Counted from the stretch's first letter, positions 1 through 9,709 are shown. The stretch: 11,781 nucleotides of DNA from Heterostelium multicystogenum (GCA_003667245.1 RCNN01000478.1:1-11781); one strand, 5' to 3'. Numbers and translations are program-made. The notes: a model not told the origin generated them from the sequence alone.

Positions 1-3000
1 CAACCCGCCGAGGGCCGCGCCGCGAGCAGGGTGGTGGTCTGCACATCTGCCGTACTGCGCAGCGGTGGCTCGGCCAGCACCCGGCGCCGTTCGGCCAGGG
101 GTTTCGAGGGTTTCCATCAGCCAATGCTTGAGCCCGGCGCCCTGGCCGGGCCGGTAGCCCAGTTTCACGTTGCTGCGCTTTCGGACAGCGCGCGCAACAG
201 GCATTCATACAGGGTATCCGGCCCATGCAGGCGCTGGCCCTGCTGATCGAACAGTTCGTAGCCCATGTCGTTCTGGCGCACCAGCACCCGGCGCCGGCGG
301 GCATCGGCCGGCCCGGCTTCACAACGCAGCGTACCGCTGACCAGGCGATCGCGGATTTGCAGGTGCAGGTCGCCAAAACCATCGCTGTAGCGCTTGAGGG
401 TAATTGAGCACCAGGCGTCGGTACCTTCGGTGATCGCCCAGGGGGGAAGAACCCCGCATAGGCCTGGACACTGTGCTGGGCGAAGCTCAGTTCCCTGGCT
501 GATTGAGCAGGCGCAGCGGTACGTGGTGGTCCAGGGTTTGCCGTTTCGCCGGGGTTGTGCGGCCAGGGGTGTCGGCCGCGGCCGGTCCAGCGGGCTGACC
601 TGCTCGCGCAAACGGCGTCCATGGGGATCGGCGCTGACCTGGCGGGCCTGATTGGATGTAGTCGGCGATGTCACCGGTCTGGCGCGCTACCGAGTCCGCC
701 AGTTGATCGCGCAAGGTTTGCACGCGCAGTGCTTGCGGCACGTCGCCGCCCAGCAGGTGCCTGATCGACGGCTCATCGAGAAACTCCAGCACCCGCGCCG
801 GCAACTCGCCGGACATCACCTCGGCCAGGCTCAATTGCAGCGGTGTCGGCCGGCGATGCCTGCGGGTTGGCGTACTTGTGGGGGAGTCGCTCTTGTCCGA
901 GCGCACGAACACTTCAATGGCCTTGGTTTGGGGCCAGCCCGGCAGCTCGGTGATGGTCTGCTCGAACCAGGCGGACGTTGCATCCAGCGGCAGCGGTGCG
1001 CCGGCGCGAATGGTGTGCACGGTCTGTGTGGCAGCGCGCTGGGCTTCATAGCGATTGAGGGTCGCTTCCAGCAGCGGCGGGGTCGGCCGGTTTTGCACGT
1101 AAAGGTTGCGCAGCAGCACCGTCGTCGGCCGCTGATGCGTTGCATCTGCTGCAGTTGCTGGTTGCTGAAGGGCGCCGTGCGCGGCCCCAGGCGGCGCATC
1201 AGCGTGGTGCTGCCAGGTGCGCGGTTGCTCGGCTTCATGCACGAAGGCCCACTGCCGTTGAACCGCACCTGGGGTTGATAGGCGTTGGCGCGCTCCGGGT
1301 GAGCGATTACGCGTGTCGCCGGTTTCAGCGTCTGCCTGCACTTCGAAGTGAGCACCTGCAGTACAGGAGCTGCTTGCCCCGATGGGTGTGCAGGCCGTCG
1401 ACAATGGGCGGCTGGTGGAGATTTTTCACAGCATAGGGGGCAATATCCGGGTGCCACAGGCGCGTGCTGCCGTCGGGCCGCACCACGGGCGCAAGCCTTC
1501 GACGAGGGGCTGAGCTTTGAGCCGTGCGACATGGCCCAACTGGCTGGCAGCACCGAACAAGGCAAACTGGATCACGCTGTCGGCCACCGCGACCACTTGC
1601 TCCGCCGCCTCGGCACCACGCCCCTGGGCCCAATCGACAATCCCCTCGAACACCTCGTCGGTGATCTGGTACAGGCTGTAGGCGAGCATCGCTTCCCCCA
1701 GTAGCGGCACGAAGGGCGTCAGTACCAGCAGCGCCGCATTGAAGATATCCCGAGGATTTTTTCAGGTTGTCCCACCAGGCCCAGCGCGCGTGGCGGTCGG
1801 CGGTGGCGGTGGGCACGGCGATGTCCAGGGCATCGTTGACGATCTTGTTCAACTTGAGGCGGTACTGGTAATTCCACAGGTCATTTTCGGCGGCGAGCGT
1901 TGAGCGATTGACGTGATCGTCACCGATAGCCTGCACGCTGAATTGCAGGTTTGGCTGGGTGATCGGGGTGTCGCGCCAGCTGGGGCGCGGGTCGGTGTGG
2001 GCGGTTTGATGCCAGCGCACACGGCTCAAGCGTGTATTGAGTCCGGCAAGAAATTCACCGCGCCTGGCGTGGTCGATGAACTGGCTGAAGAAGGTCTGGT
2101 AGCGCTGGCTGTCCCGCAGTTTTTCCGTGAGGTGGCTGAGGAAGGCCGCAGGGAAGGGTATTGCTTCAGAGGTGTGTTCGGGGTCTGCGGGGATGTACAC
2201 CAGCACCTTGCCGACGGGCCGGGTCGGCTGCGGGACAAACAGCAACAGGATGCCGGTCAATGCCGTGTTCATCAGGCTCAGGGTATGGCATCCAAGCGCC
2301 TGACCGTCCAGCAGCGCGACGCGGCCGGCGATCAGGTCGAGCACGGCGCCGTGGGCATCGGCGTCGATGTCCCGGTTGATCAAGGCCAGGTGCGCCGACG
2401 TACCCAGGGCAGTCTTCTGAGTGGCAATCATCTGCTGGCGCACGGCCCGGGTCACCGCCGGGTCATAGAACCCCAGGGCCTGGCGCAGGCTTTTCTGGTA
2501 GCGGGTGCCCAGGTCCAGGGTGCGGCAGATGTGCTTGAACTGTTCAGCGGTCAATACCGCGGCCGGTGATGGAGTGGCGCAAGGTCAATGTATCCCGCTG
2601 CCCGCGTGGGTCTTCGGCGGACAGGAAGGCGTAGTCGACGAAGGTGTCCGAGGCGGCAAAGTTGGCCAGCGCGACGTCCAGCAGCGGACAGGGTTTTGCT
2701 TTGCTCCCCACGATTGAAATCGTGCACCCACCAGGCAACTTTGGCGCTGGCATACAGCCGCAGGCAGGTGGTTCTGACGTCGATTCTCGCCATAGGCCTT
2801 CAAGGCATTTTTCAGCAGCGGTTCGGCGAAGGCGTACACGTCGGTCAATGCCTGGAATCGCTGGTCCATCGCAGCCTGCTGCTGCCAGTGTGCGGCGATC
2901 GCGGGCTTGAGCGCTTGATGCTGGCTGGCGCTGGCATGGGGATAGTGGCGGATGCCTTGGCGGGCGACGTCGTTGAGTGCGCGCAGACGGAGTGGCGAGG

Positions 3001-3073
3001 TGGTTTTCAGCCAGTGCGGCAGGGCGTTTTCGATAAACGCGTGGTGCAGGGACTGGTCGGGTATGTCGGCCAT
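1..3073 (-). CDS. DUF6543 / dermonecrotic-toxin-like large protein, 3' end off window, frame-disrupted
   Basis: A very large protein of the kind annotated in Pseudomonas as DUF6543 or dermonecrotic toxin domain-containing. Such proteins are often 1,500 residues or more; about 1,020 codons lie here and reading is open to base 1, so the C-terminus is missing. The ATG at 3071-3073 opens a continuous helical N-terminal region, but the ribosome site before it is weak. The coding trail changes frame near 2788, 2700, 2560, 1757-1762 (six T), 1492, 1370, 1130, 652, 552, 505, 451-456 (six G), 168 and 100. Between the breaks, family-like sequence continues in order, so I treat it as one gene. No signal peptide, catalytic motif or repeat domain is visible in this part. 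A role as a secreted effector is only suggested by the family name. It starts 137 bases after the PBP-like gene ends, on the same strand. The family call is from recognition, not a search. Confidence 0.6.
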
Positions 3074-3209
3074 GGGGGCAACCTGTAGAGCTCAAAAAGA
3101 AGGCTTGAGTCTATGCACCGGCACGGCTGCGGATAAGTTTGAATAGTGGGTGGAAACCGCGGCGGATCCCTCAGTAATCCGCAAGTGAAAAAGCGCAGGG
3201 ATAGGCCCA

Positions 3210-6200
3210 TCAGCGCACGCTGCATAAGCTGTTGTTGCCCGGTTGCAGATAGGGCGTAAGAATCGGCGCCATGCCCTTGAGTACCTGTACCGGCAACGCC
3301 GAAGTGAACTTGAAACCCTGGGCCGAAGCGCCGGGGACGAAGGCGGTCAGCGTGCCGAAATGATGCTCGCCGATGTAGAACACGAAGGTCGCCGTGCGGT
3401 TGATCGCCTTGGAGCTGAGAATCCGCCCGCCGGCGCCGATGGCTTCGATCCGGTTGTCGCCGGTACCGGTCTTGCCGCCCATGGCCAAAGGCGTACCGTC
3501 CGCCAGTTTGAAACTGCCGGACACGCGCCGTGCAGTGCCCGCGTCCACCACCTGGGACAGCGCCCCCTTGAGTGCCGTGGCCACCTCGGAAGGCATCACG
3601 CGCTTGCCGCGATTGGGGTCGTTGACCAAGCGGGTTTCGTACGGGGTGTCGGCGGCAAAGCGCAGGCTGTCGATACGCAGGGTGGGCTGGCGCACGCCAT
3701 CGTTGAGGATGATCCCCACCAGTTCCGCCAGGGCCGCCGGGCGGTCGCCGGAGCTGCCGATGGCCGTGGCAAGCGACGGCACCAGATGGTCGAAGGGGTA
3801 GCCGACTTTTTTGCCAGCGCTGGTGAATATCGAGGAAGGCTTCGATCTCCAGCATGGTGCGGATGCGGCTGTCGCGGGCACTCTTGTGGCGGCTCTTGAA
3901 CAGCCAGCTGTAAACCTCCTGGCGCTCGTGTTCACTGGCGGCGGTGGCCTGGGTGAAGGTGGCGTCGGGGTTGTTCAGCAGGTAGCCCATCAGCCACAGG
4001 TCCAGCGGGTGAACCTTGGCGATATAGCCTTGGTCAGGCAGGTCGTAGGCGCCGGGGCCGTAATTCTGGTAGAGCTTTTTGAGGCGCTCGTCGGTGAGTT
4101 TTTTCAGGGCTTTTGACGCTGCTCAAGTGCGAGCGGACGAAGCTGTTGAAACTCGCCGGGCTGGCGTTGGGCAGCAGGTAGCGGTGTACGGCGGCCAGGC
4201 GGATGGCGGTGGGGTGCATGCCATCGAGGAAAGTATCGAGGCGCGCCTGGGTGTTCTTTGTTGCGGTATTTCTTCCAGAACTTGAGCAGGAAGGTGGTGC
4301 CTTCGCGGTCGGCGAATTTGGCCAGGTATTCCTGGCGCCTCGGGTCACTGTCGTCCTTGAGCAACTCGGCACTGTTGTTCGCACCGTGATAGGTGCTGTA
4401 GCGCACCAGGTCGCGCATCAAGCGAATGAACGGCAGGTTGATGGACTCGCGCAGGGCCTCGATCAAGGTGGGATTGCGGCCGTTGTCCTGGCTGCGGAAG
4501 TTATGGAAGTGGTGCATGCCGCCGCCGGTGAAAAAACCTTCGCCGGTGTTGGCCGAGTATTGGCGATTGAGGGCGGCGTCGAGCATGGCCGGCAGGTTGC
4601 GGTCGCTGTTCTGGGCCAGGTAGTCGAGGGCCCAGCGGGTAATGCGGTCCGTGTCCTCGACCGGGACTTTGCGCAGCTCGGCGGCAGGTGTCGCAGCGTA
4701 TTTATCATGCAGTTCGCTGACGATTTGCAGGTAGGTGGTCATCACCCGCAGCTTGGCGGTTGAACCCAGTTCCAGCTTGCTGCCTTCGTTGATGTCGAAT
4801 GGCTGGTCGGTGCTGTCGGTTTGCACGCGCACGCGGGCACCGTCGGGTGTCATCTCGTAGAGGTTGAAACTGTAGCGAACCTGAGCGGTGCTGGCGGGCG
4901 TCAGCAGCGTGGGCCCGAGCAGGCCGATCTGCGCGGCGAAGGCGGGGTCGGCGAGTTGCTTGAGGTACGTGCTGGCCTGGCTTTGCAGGTCGGCTTGCAA
5001 GGTGCTCGTGGCAGAGAGATCGAGTCGGTCGAGGTCGTACAGCGGCTGGTTGAGCAGGGCGGCCAGGCGAGTGCGGGCGACGCTGATGCCCTTGTTGGTT
5101 TCGATTGGCTGGATCGTCGGTTGTTGCTGCCAGTCACGGTAGGTGACTTTTGCTGGCGAGGGCTGCGCTGGCCAGCGCCGGGTCGATCACGTTGTTTTGT
5201 GCGAGCAGGCGGATGTGGCTGTCGGTGAGGTCCGCCAGTTCCTTGTGGCCTTGGACAGATAGTGAGACGGGCGACGCTGGGCGATCATCAGCGACAGCAC
5301 CTCGCGCAACGCCAGACCCTTTTGCGGCAGCTGTTTGGGGTCGGTGCCGATGAGCAGCGCGTTTGTCTGGTTGAAGTCGGCGCCGTACCACACGCGCAAG
5401 CCTTCGGCCATGCCGTGCACTTCGCCATGGCCGGGGACCGCCGACAGGGGCACGCTGTTGAGGTAGTCGCGCACGATGTCCTGGCGAGCGGCAAGGGTTT
5501 GCGGGCCGTCCTGATACGCGCGCACGCTGGCAGAAATCATCTGGCGGATTTTCTCGCCGCCGGACAGGGTCAGGCCGTCGGGCGAGTGGCGGTATTTTTT
5601 CCAGCTGCGTGGCCAGGGTACTGCCGCCTGCCGTCTGGCCGGGCAGGTGCAAAAAGCTTCGCCACCTGGGACCAGGCGGCCTTGGCAAAGCGCGGCCAAT
5701 CCACGGCCGGGTTGAGTTGCGGGTTTTTCGGGTCCAGCAGGTCGCGGTCTTCGATAAACAGCAGGCTGCTGACCACCACCGGCGGGATCGCCGCAAAGCT
5801 TGGGTAGAACTGTTGTGGATACGTGAACTGATACAGCGGCGCGGCGCGGCAATCGGTGATGGTCAGGCCGGCCTGGATCTTTTCCGGGTAGGGCACGAAC
5901 AGGCGCGCTGGGCGTAGGTCATCAGGTCGGGGGAGAAGCGCGCTTGAGCCTGGATCAGGTAGTCACGCTTGATCAAGCGCGGCAGGAACTCGCCGAGGGC
6001 GCTGTAGCCCAGGCGCTTGTCAAAGGGCCGGCGCCAGGGTAAACCCGCGCATCACTGGGGCCGAATGCATTTGGTAGGTGAGGGTTGAGGCAATGTCAGA
6101 GAAGGTCTTGGCCTGCAACCTTGAAGTGCGCATTTCCCGCAGGGCGGCAAAGCCCAGGGCGATCAGCGCAATCAGCAGCACCAGCCAGAACAGCCGCACC

Positions 6201-6303
6201 ACAACCGTCGGCGGGGAGGAGGGCTTTGTGGCAACGGCTGTTCATCCGGGCTATCGGTGGATACCGCAGCCTTGGTCGAAGCGTTTTGCCATAAAGCGCC
6301 CAT
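3210..6303 (-). CDS. Class A penicillin-binding-protein-like transglycosylase/transpeptidase, frame-disrupted
   Basis: A bifunctional peptidoglycan synthase-like protein of about 1,030 codons, probably inner-membrane anchored with a periplasmic body. The ATG at 6301-6303 opens a short Pro-rich cytoplasmic tail, then one membrane helix (around residues 36-55, RLFWLVLLIALIALGF). GT51 motifs follow in order: FIEDRDLLDP (Glu near 184), GGSTLATQLEK (near 224), EKIRQMISAS (near 250) and YLNSVPLSAVPGHGEVHGM. Transpeptidase motifs follow: STAK (Ser near 514, bases 4763-4752), SIN (near 620) and KTGT (near 944, bases 3473-3462). Pseudomonas genomes carry proteins of this length, usually called transglycosylase domain-containing protein. 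Frame changes lie near 6205, 6058, 6023, 5907, 5651-5655, 5595-5600, 5251, 5148-5151, 4258, 4111-4114 and 3807-3812. The last stretch (3935-3210) is open to the stop codon. The spacing between transpeptidase motifs is much larger than in classical class A PBPs. Confidence 0.85.
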
Positions 6304-6398
6304 AGTCGATTGATCCATTTACGTAGATTGATCGGACTTGGTTGAAGCTTAGACGGTGGTGGGCGAGTGAGGGGGATTTGTGAGTGTGATGCTGTTTT

Positions 6399-6617
6399 TG
6401 TGGTGAGGGAGTTTGTTCTGGTAAGGGGGGGCTGTGGTAAGGGAGCTTGCTGTGGCGAGGGAGCTTGCTCCCGCTGGAGTGCGAAGCACTCCCCAAGAAC
6501 CCACCCCGGTCTAACTGATAAACCGCATGCCCAGGTTTTGGGTCTGCTGCGCAGCCCAGCGGGAGCAAGCTCCCTCGCCACAGCAAGCTCCTCGCCACAG
6601 CAAGCTCGTTCCCCACA
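6399..6617. repeat. REP doublet (REPIN-like) with tandemly extended arms
   Basis: Two arms face each other: 6441-6476 and 6556-6591 are a perfect 36-base inverted repeat separated by 79 bases. The core unit begins TGTGGCGAGGGAGCTTGCTC, a motif widespread between genes in P. fluorescens-group genomes. Each arm is extended outward by head-to-tail copies of a 17-18 base unit. On the left these are 6432-6449 and a degenerate copy at 6399-6418. On the right, read on the minus strand, they are 6599-6583 and 6617-6600. The spacer contains a second hairpin, GGAGTG-CGAAG-CACTCC, at 6475-6491. Such doublets are non-autonomous elements thought to be mobilised by RAYT transposases (established knowledge); no RAYT gene lies in the window. 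Confidence 0.8.
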
Positions 6618-6694
6618 ATGGCCCTTGGTTGTCAGGAAGTGCCGCTCTAGAGCCTCCCCCACCGGTAAATCCGCCAAAGGTAGGGGCATGACGC

Positions 6695-6711
6695 TGCACC
6701 ATTACCGTGCA
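6695..6711. promoter_or_regulatory. Inverted repeat resembling an NtrC site
   Basis: TGCACCATTACCGTGCA matches the enteric NtrC consensus TGCACCA-N3-TGGTGCA at 12 of 14 defined positions. It lies 273 bases before the permease start, a distance at which an enhancer site could act. However, I find no sigma-54 promoter (GG-N10-GC with good flanks) between it and the gene, so this may be chance. Confidence 0.25.
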
Positions 6712-6770
6712 ATACTCGCCGCCGTTTGGTGGCGATGATTCCTACGCTAACCAGGTGATGCTCCTCCGCA

Positions 6771-6782
6771 AAAGGCGCCTTT
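6771..6782. promoter_or_regulatory. 12-base palindrome upstream of the permease
   Basis: AAAGGCGCCTTT is a perfect palindrome about 200 bases before the permease start codon. It could be an operator half-site pair. I do not recognise the regulator, and a single palindrome of this length can occur by chance. Confidence 0.25.
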
Positions 6783-6861
6783 ACCGAGAGTTCCCGCTGA
6801 ATCTTGCCGTTTATAGAGTGAAAACCCCTGGGTTTAGCTTTTTATACTGCACCCCCGCTGA

Positions 6862-6876
6862 TCTGGCCCGGCCAGA
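6862..6876. promoter_or_regulatory. Inverted repeat in the permease leader
   Basis: TCTGGCCCGGCCAGA forms a 6-base stem with a 3-base loop, about 107 bases before the permease ATG and just after the possible -10 TATACT at 6843-6848. The hairpin is followed by CCGTTTTA, too short a T-run for a clear terminator. An operator or a leader structure are both possible. Confidence 0.3.
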
Positions 6877-6983
6877 CCGTTTTACCCAAAAGGTGATCCG
6901 GCAACGGTACGCCATGGCAGACCCGCCATGACGCCCCGGACTCGGTGGCTCATATCCAATAACAAGACGAGGTTGTAATCCCT

Positions 6984-8399
6984 ATGCCAGCTGGCAATCA
7001 TCTGCCCCACGGCGAGACCGCTCAGGGCGGTCCGCTGAAACGCGAACTCGGCGAACGGCATATTCGCCTGATGGCCCTCGGTGCATGCATCGGCGTCGGC
7101 CTGTTTCTAGGCTCGGCCAAGGCCATTGAAATGGCCGGCCCGGCGATCATGCTGTCGTACATCATCGGCGGCCTGGCGATCCTGGTGATCATGCGCGCCC
7201 TCGCGAGATGGCCGTGCACAACCCGGTGGCCGGTTCGTTCAGCCGCTACGCCCAGGATTACCTCGGCCCGCTGGCGGGCTTTCTCACCGGCTGGAACTAT
7301 TGGTTCCTGTGGCTGGTGACCTGCGTGGCAGAAATCACGGCCGTCGCCGTGTACATGGGCGTGTGGTTCCCCGATACACCCCGCTGGATCTGGGCCCTGG
7401 CAGCACTGATCAGCATGGGCACCATCAACCTGATCGCGGTCAAGGCCTTCGGTGAGTTCGAGTTCTGGTTCGCACTGATCAAGATCGTCACCATCATCGC
7501 CATGGTGATCGGCGGCGTCGGCATCATCGCGTTCGGCTTTGGCAACGATGGCGTGGCCCTGGGCATTTCCAACCTGTGGACCCACGGCGGCTTTATGCCC
7601 AATGGCGTGCAGGGTGTGTTGATGTCCCTGCAGATGGTGATGTTCGCCTACCTGGGCGTGGAGATGATCGGCCTCACCGCCGGTGAAGCGAAGAACCCGC
7701 AGAAGACCATCCCGAGTGCCATCGGCTCGGTGTTCTGGCGCATCCTGCTGTTCTACGTCGGTGCGTTGTTCGTGATTCTGTCGATCTACCCGTGGAACGA
7801 AATCGGCACCCAGGGCAGCCCGTTCGTGATGACCTTCGAGCGCCTGGGTATCAAGACCGCCGCCGGCATCATCAACTTCGGTGGTGATCACCGCAGCGTT
7901 GTCGTCGTGCAACGGCGGTATCTTCAGCACCGGGCGCATGCTCTACAGCCTGGCGCAGAACGGCCAGGCCCCGGCCACGTTCGGTACCACCTCGAGCAAC
8001 GGCGTGCCGCGCAAGGCGCTGCTGCTGTCGATCTTCGTGCTGTTGCTGGGCGTGCTGCTCAACTACATGGTCCCGGAAAAAGTCTTCGTCTGGGTCACTT
8101 CCATCGCCACCTTCGGCGCGATCTGGACCTGGCTGATGATCCTCCTGGCCCAGCTCAAGTTCCGCAAGAGCCTGACCCAGGCCGAACGTGACGGCCTTAA
8201 ATACCGCATGTGGCTGTACCCGGTCAGCTCCTACCTGGCCTTGGCGTTCCTGGTGCTGGTGGTGGGCCTGATGGCGTACTTCCCGGACACCCGTGTGGCG
8301 CTTCTACGTGGGGCCGGTGTGTTCCTGGTGCTGCTGACGGTGTTGTTCTACGTGTTCAAGTTGCAGCCGACTCAAGCGGCGGCACGCACCGCGAGCTGA
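6984..8399 (+). CDS. ProY-like amino acid permease (APC family), frame-disrupted
   Basis: An inner-membrane amino acid importer of the amino acid transporter (AAT) branch of the APC superfamily. About 471 codons compares with roughly 457 for E. coli ProY, the closest relative I recall. The start at 6984 follows GAGG (6969-6972) and gives [21 protein letters not shown], the conserved first-helix entry, followed by [14 protein letters not shown]. The permease signature [21 protein letters not shown], later [20 protein letters not shown] and [16 protein letters not shown], all follow ProY order. About twelve hydrophobic segments are seen. Frame changes lie near 7201-7205 (a G apparently lost in the conserved RALGEM) and 7879-7881 (a G gained before VVITAALSS). 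A further self-cancelling slip affects 8301-8321. Transport of proline or another neutral amino acid is inferred from family likeness; the true substrate is unknown. It stands alone, closed by the terminator at 8416-8446. Confidence 0.85.
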
Positions 8400-8415
8400 G
8401 TTTCCTGCGCTCAAC

Positions 8416-8446
8416 AAAAAAAGCCTTTCGGGGCTTTTTGTTTTTT
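8416..8446. terminator. Bidirectional intrinsic terminator
   Basis: AAAAAGCC (8418-8425) pairs with GGCTTTTT (8432-8439) around a six-base loop, with six T at 8441-8446 on the plus strand and a T-rich run on the minus strand. It begins 17 bases after the permease stop and touches the stop codon of the converging opgC-type gene (8446-8448), so it can serve both. Confidence 0.85.
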
Positions 8447-9563
8447 CAGGCGGTGGCGACGCGCGCCGGTTGCGTGAGCCGCTTGTTCAAGTCCAGCCAG
8501 GCCCCCAGCAACGCCATCAACCCGGCGCCTACCAGTGCGGTGAAAATCTGCATGGCGAAGGCATCGCCGGTGATCGCATTGATCATGTCTGCCAGTGGCG
8601 CCAGCAGCACCCCCAGGCAGAACACTTCCAGGGAGTAGCGCCCATACGGCAGGTTTGTCGGGCCAACCAGTTCTGCGTCCATTCGCGCCCAGGCAACAGC
8701 TTGGCGGTGACATAGGCCAGGGCCAGGAAGTGCAGCAAACGCACGGGCGACAGGTCGGTCTTGCTGATGGGGTACAGCAGGTCACTGAGCGCCGACGGCA
8801 TCAGCGCGTCGTGGATTTCCGGCCAGCGCCACGAGAGCGTGAGAACCCCGCAACAGCGCATACACCGCCGCAGCGACGAACAATGGCTGACGCAACAGGC
8901 GCCGAGTCTCGACAGGGCGGGGTTGCCCGGCATGAATCGCGCCGCGCCGCCCAGCACAAACAGCAACTGCCAGGTCACCGGATTGAAATACCACACGCCG
9001 TCGGCAATCGCCGCCAGGTTCCAGCCCAGGTGCGGGGCCAGCAAGTACACCGCCAGCGAAACAGCCACCACCGCCGAGGTCTTGCGCAACAGCAACGGCA
9101 ACACCAGCGGCAGGCAACCCAGCAGCACGATGTACAGCGGCAACGGGTCCATCAGGTTGGGTTTGAAGCGCAGCAACAGTTCATCCACCAGGGCTTGCTG
9201 GGGATGAGTGACGAAGTGCGTCAGGCCCATCTCTTCAACGAGGTCGCGGGTTTCCACATGGCTGTTGGCGAAGAACACGATGCCCATCAGCATCGCCAGC
9301 AGGAAGATGTGCACCACGTACAGCACCCAGGTGCGCCGCCAGATCTTCACGCAGGCGATCAGATAACCGTCGCGCTGCAGGATCTTGCCGTAGGCCAGCA
9401 CGGCCGCATAACGGCCAGGAACACGAAGACCTCCGCCGCGTCGCTGAAACCGAAGTTGCGCAAGGTGATCTGGCCCAGAGGGTTGTGGGGCACGTGATCC
9501 CAGAAATAAAGATCAACGCCAGGCCCGAAAAAAATCGATGCGCGGGTCGCGTCCGTTCAACAT
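8446..9563 (-). CDS. OpgC-domain membrane protein (periplasmic glucan modification), frame-disrupted
   Basis: An integral membrane protein of the OpgC family (related to acyltransferase-3), about 372 codons. E. coli OpgC (MdoC) adds succinyl groups to osmoregulated periplasmic glucans; a similar role is inferred. The ATG at 9561-9563 gives MLNGRDPRIDFFRG, the usual family start, with Arg-Asp-FFRG just before the first helix. Next come a WDHVPHNPLGQ-type stretch, AVLAYGKILQRDGY, WVLYVVHIFLLAMLMGIVFF, and near the end YSLEVFCLGVLLAPLADM. The ribosome site is weak. Frame changes lie near 9523-9525, 9504-9506, 9412-9415, 8937-8945, 8846-8849 and 8638-8641, almost all a gained or lost G/C or T in a short run. 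No opgG or opgH is adjacent, as can happen when this gene stands apart. It ends against the permease's terminator, in a convergent arrangement. Confidence 0.82.
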
Positions 9564-9604
9564 GGCAGCGGGCTCTTGAACAAGGGGTTTAGTAATGACA
9601 AGTG

Positions 9605-9632
9605 GACGACGGCTTCAGTCGAGCCGTACGTC
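9605..9632. repeat. Imperfect inverted repeat between cupin and opgC-type gene
   Basis: GACG-ACGGCT, a 7-base loop, then AGCCGT-A-CGTC: ten pairs with one bulged A, in the 146-base gap between the cupin stop and the opgC-type start. There is no T-run on either side, so it is not a classical terminator. It could be an operator or a transcript-end structure. The rest of the gap shows only a seven-T run (9680-9686 region) and GCAATTGC at 9662-9669. Confidence 0.35.
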
Positions 9633-9709
9633 GGGCGGGCGCAGGTTGGCGGTATTTGTAAGCAATTGCAAAGCTGAGTTTTTTTGCTGAATGTTCTCAT
9701 CGCTTTGTT

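Larger units (their letters stand above)
6304..6983. other. Divergent intergenic region with REP doublet
   Basis: 680 bases separate the start codons of the minus-strand PBP-like gene and the plus-strand permease. The middle (6399-6617) is a REP-type inverted doublet. The right part (6620-6983) must hold the permease promoter and leader, and carries small perfect inverted repeats at 6695-6711, 6771-6782 and 6862-6876. The left part (6304-6398) must hold the PBP-like gene's promoter; its only pattern is a direct repeat GATTGATC at 6308-6315 and 6326-6333. I see no convincing -35/-10 pair, although TATACT at 6843-6848 is a possible -10. Short open frames here look like chance. Confidence 0.75.

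Noticed and set aside
165..674. Many open frames of 60-300 codons on both strands throughout the window
   Set aside because: In GC-rich DNA, opposite-strand and shifted frames stay open by chance. Their Arg/Ala/Pro/Gly-rich translations show no family features. Where part of one is meaningful, it is a segment of a frame-broken gene already listed.
1..3073. Calling the DUF6543-type gene a true pseudogene
   Set aside because: Its breaks have the same density and homopolymer bias as those in its unrelated neighbours, so decay is not the simplest reading.
3130..3209. Terminator after the PBP-like gene
   Set aside because: Only a three-base GGG/CCC stem near a T-run is seen on the minus strand, too weak to call.
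6399..6617. CRISPR array
   Set aside because: The repeated units are head-to-tail without spacers and in two opposed arms, with the REP core sequence. No cas genes are nearby.
6251..6702. Overlapping minus-strand open frames across the REP doublet
   Set aside because: They translate repeat DNA. One of them ends in a different frame from the PBP-like start codon.
6822..6848. Intrinsic terminator or attenuator before the permease (AAACCC-CT-GGGTTT then AGCTTTTT)
   Set aside because: The loop would be only two to four bases on an A/T- and C-rich short stem, and the T-run overlaps the possible -10. Kept only as part of the leader finding.
6707..6931. A 74-codon open frame upstream of the permease
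   Set aside because: It has no good ribosome site, no recognisable features, and overlaps the likely promoter and inverted repeats of the permease. A leader peptide cannot be excluded but is not supported.
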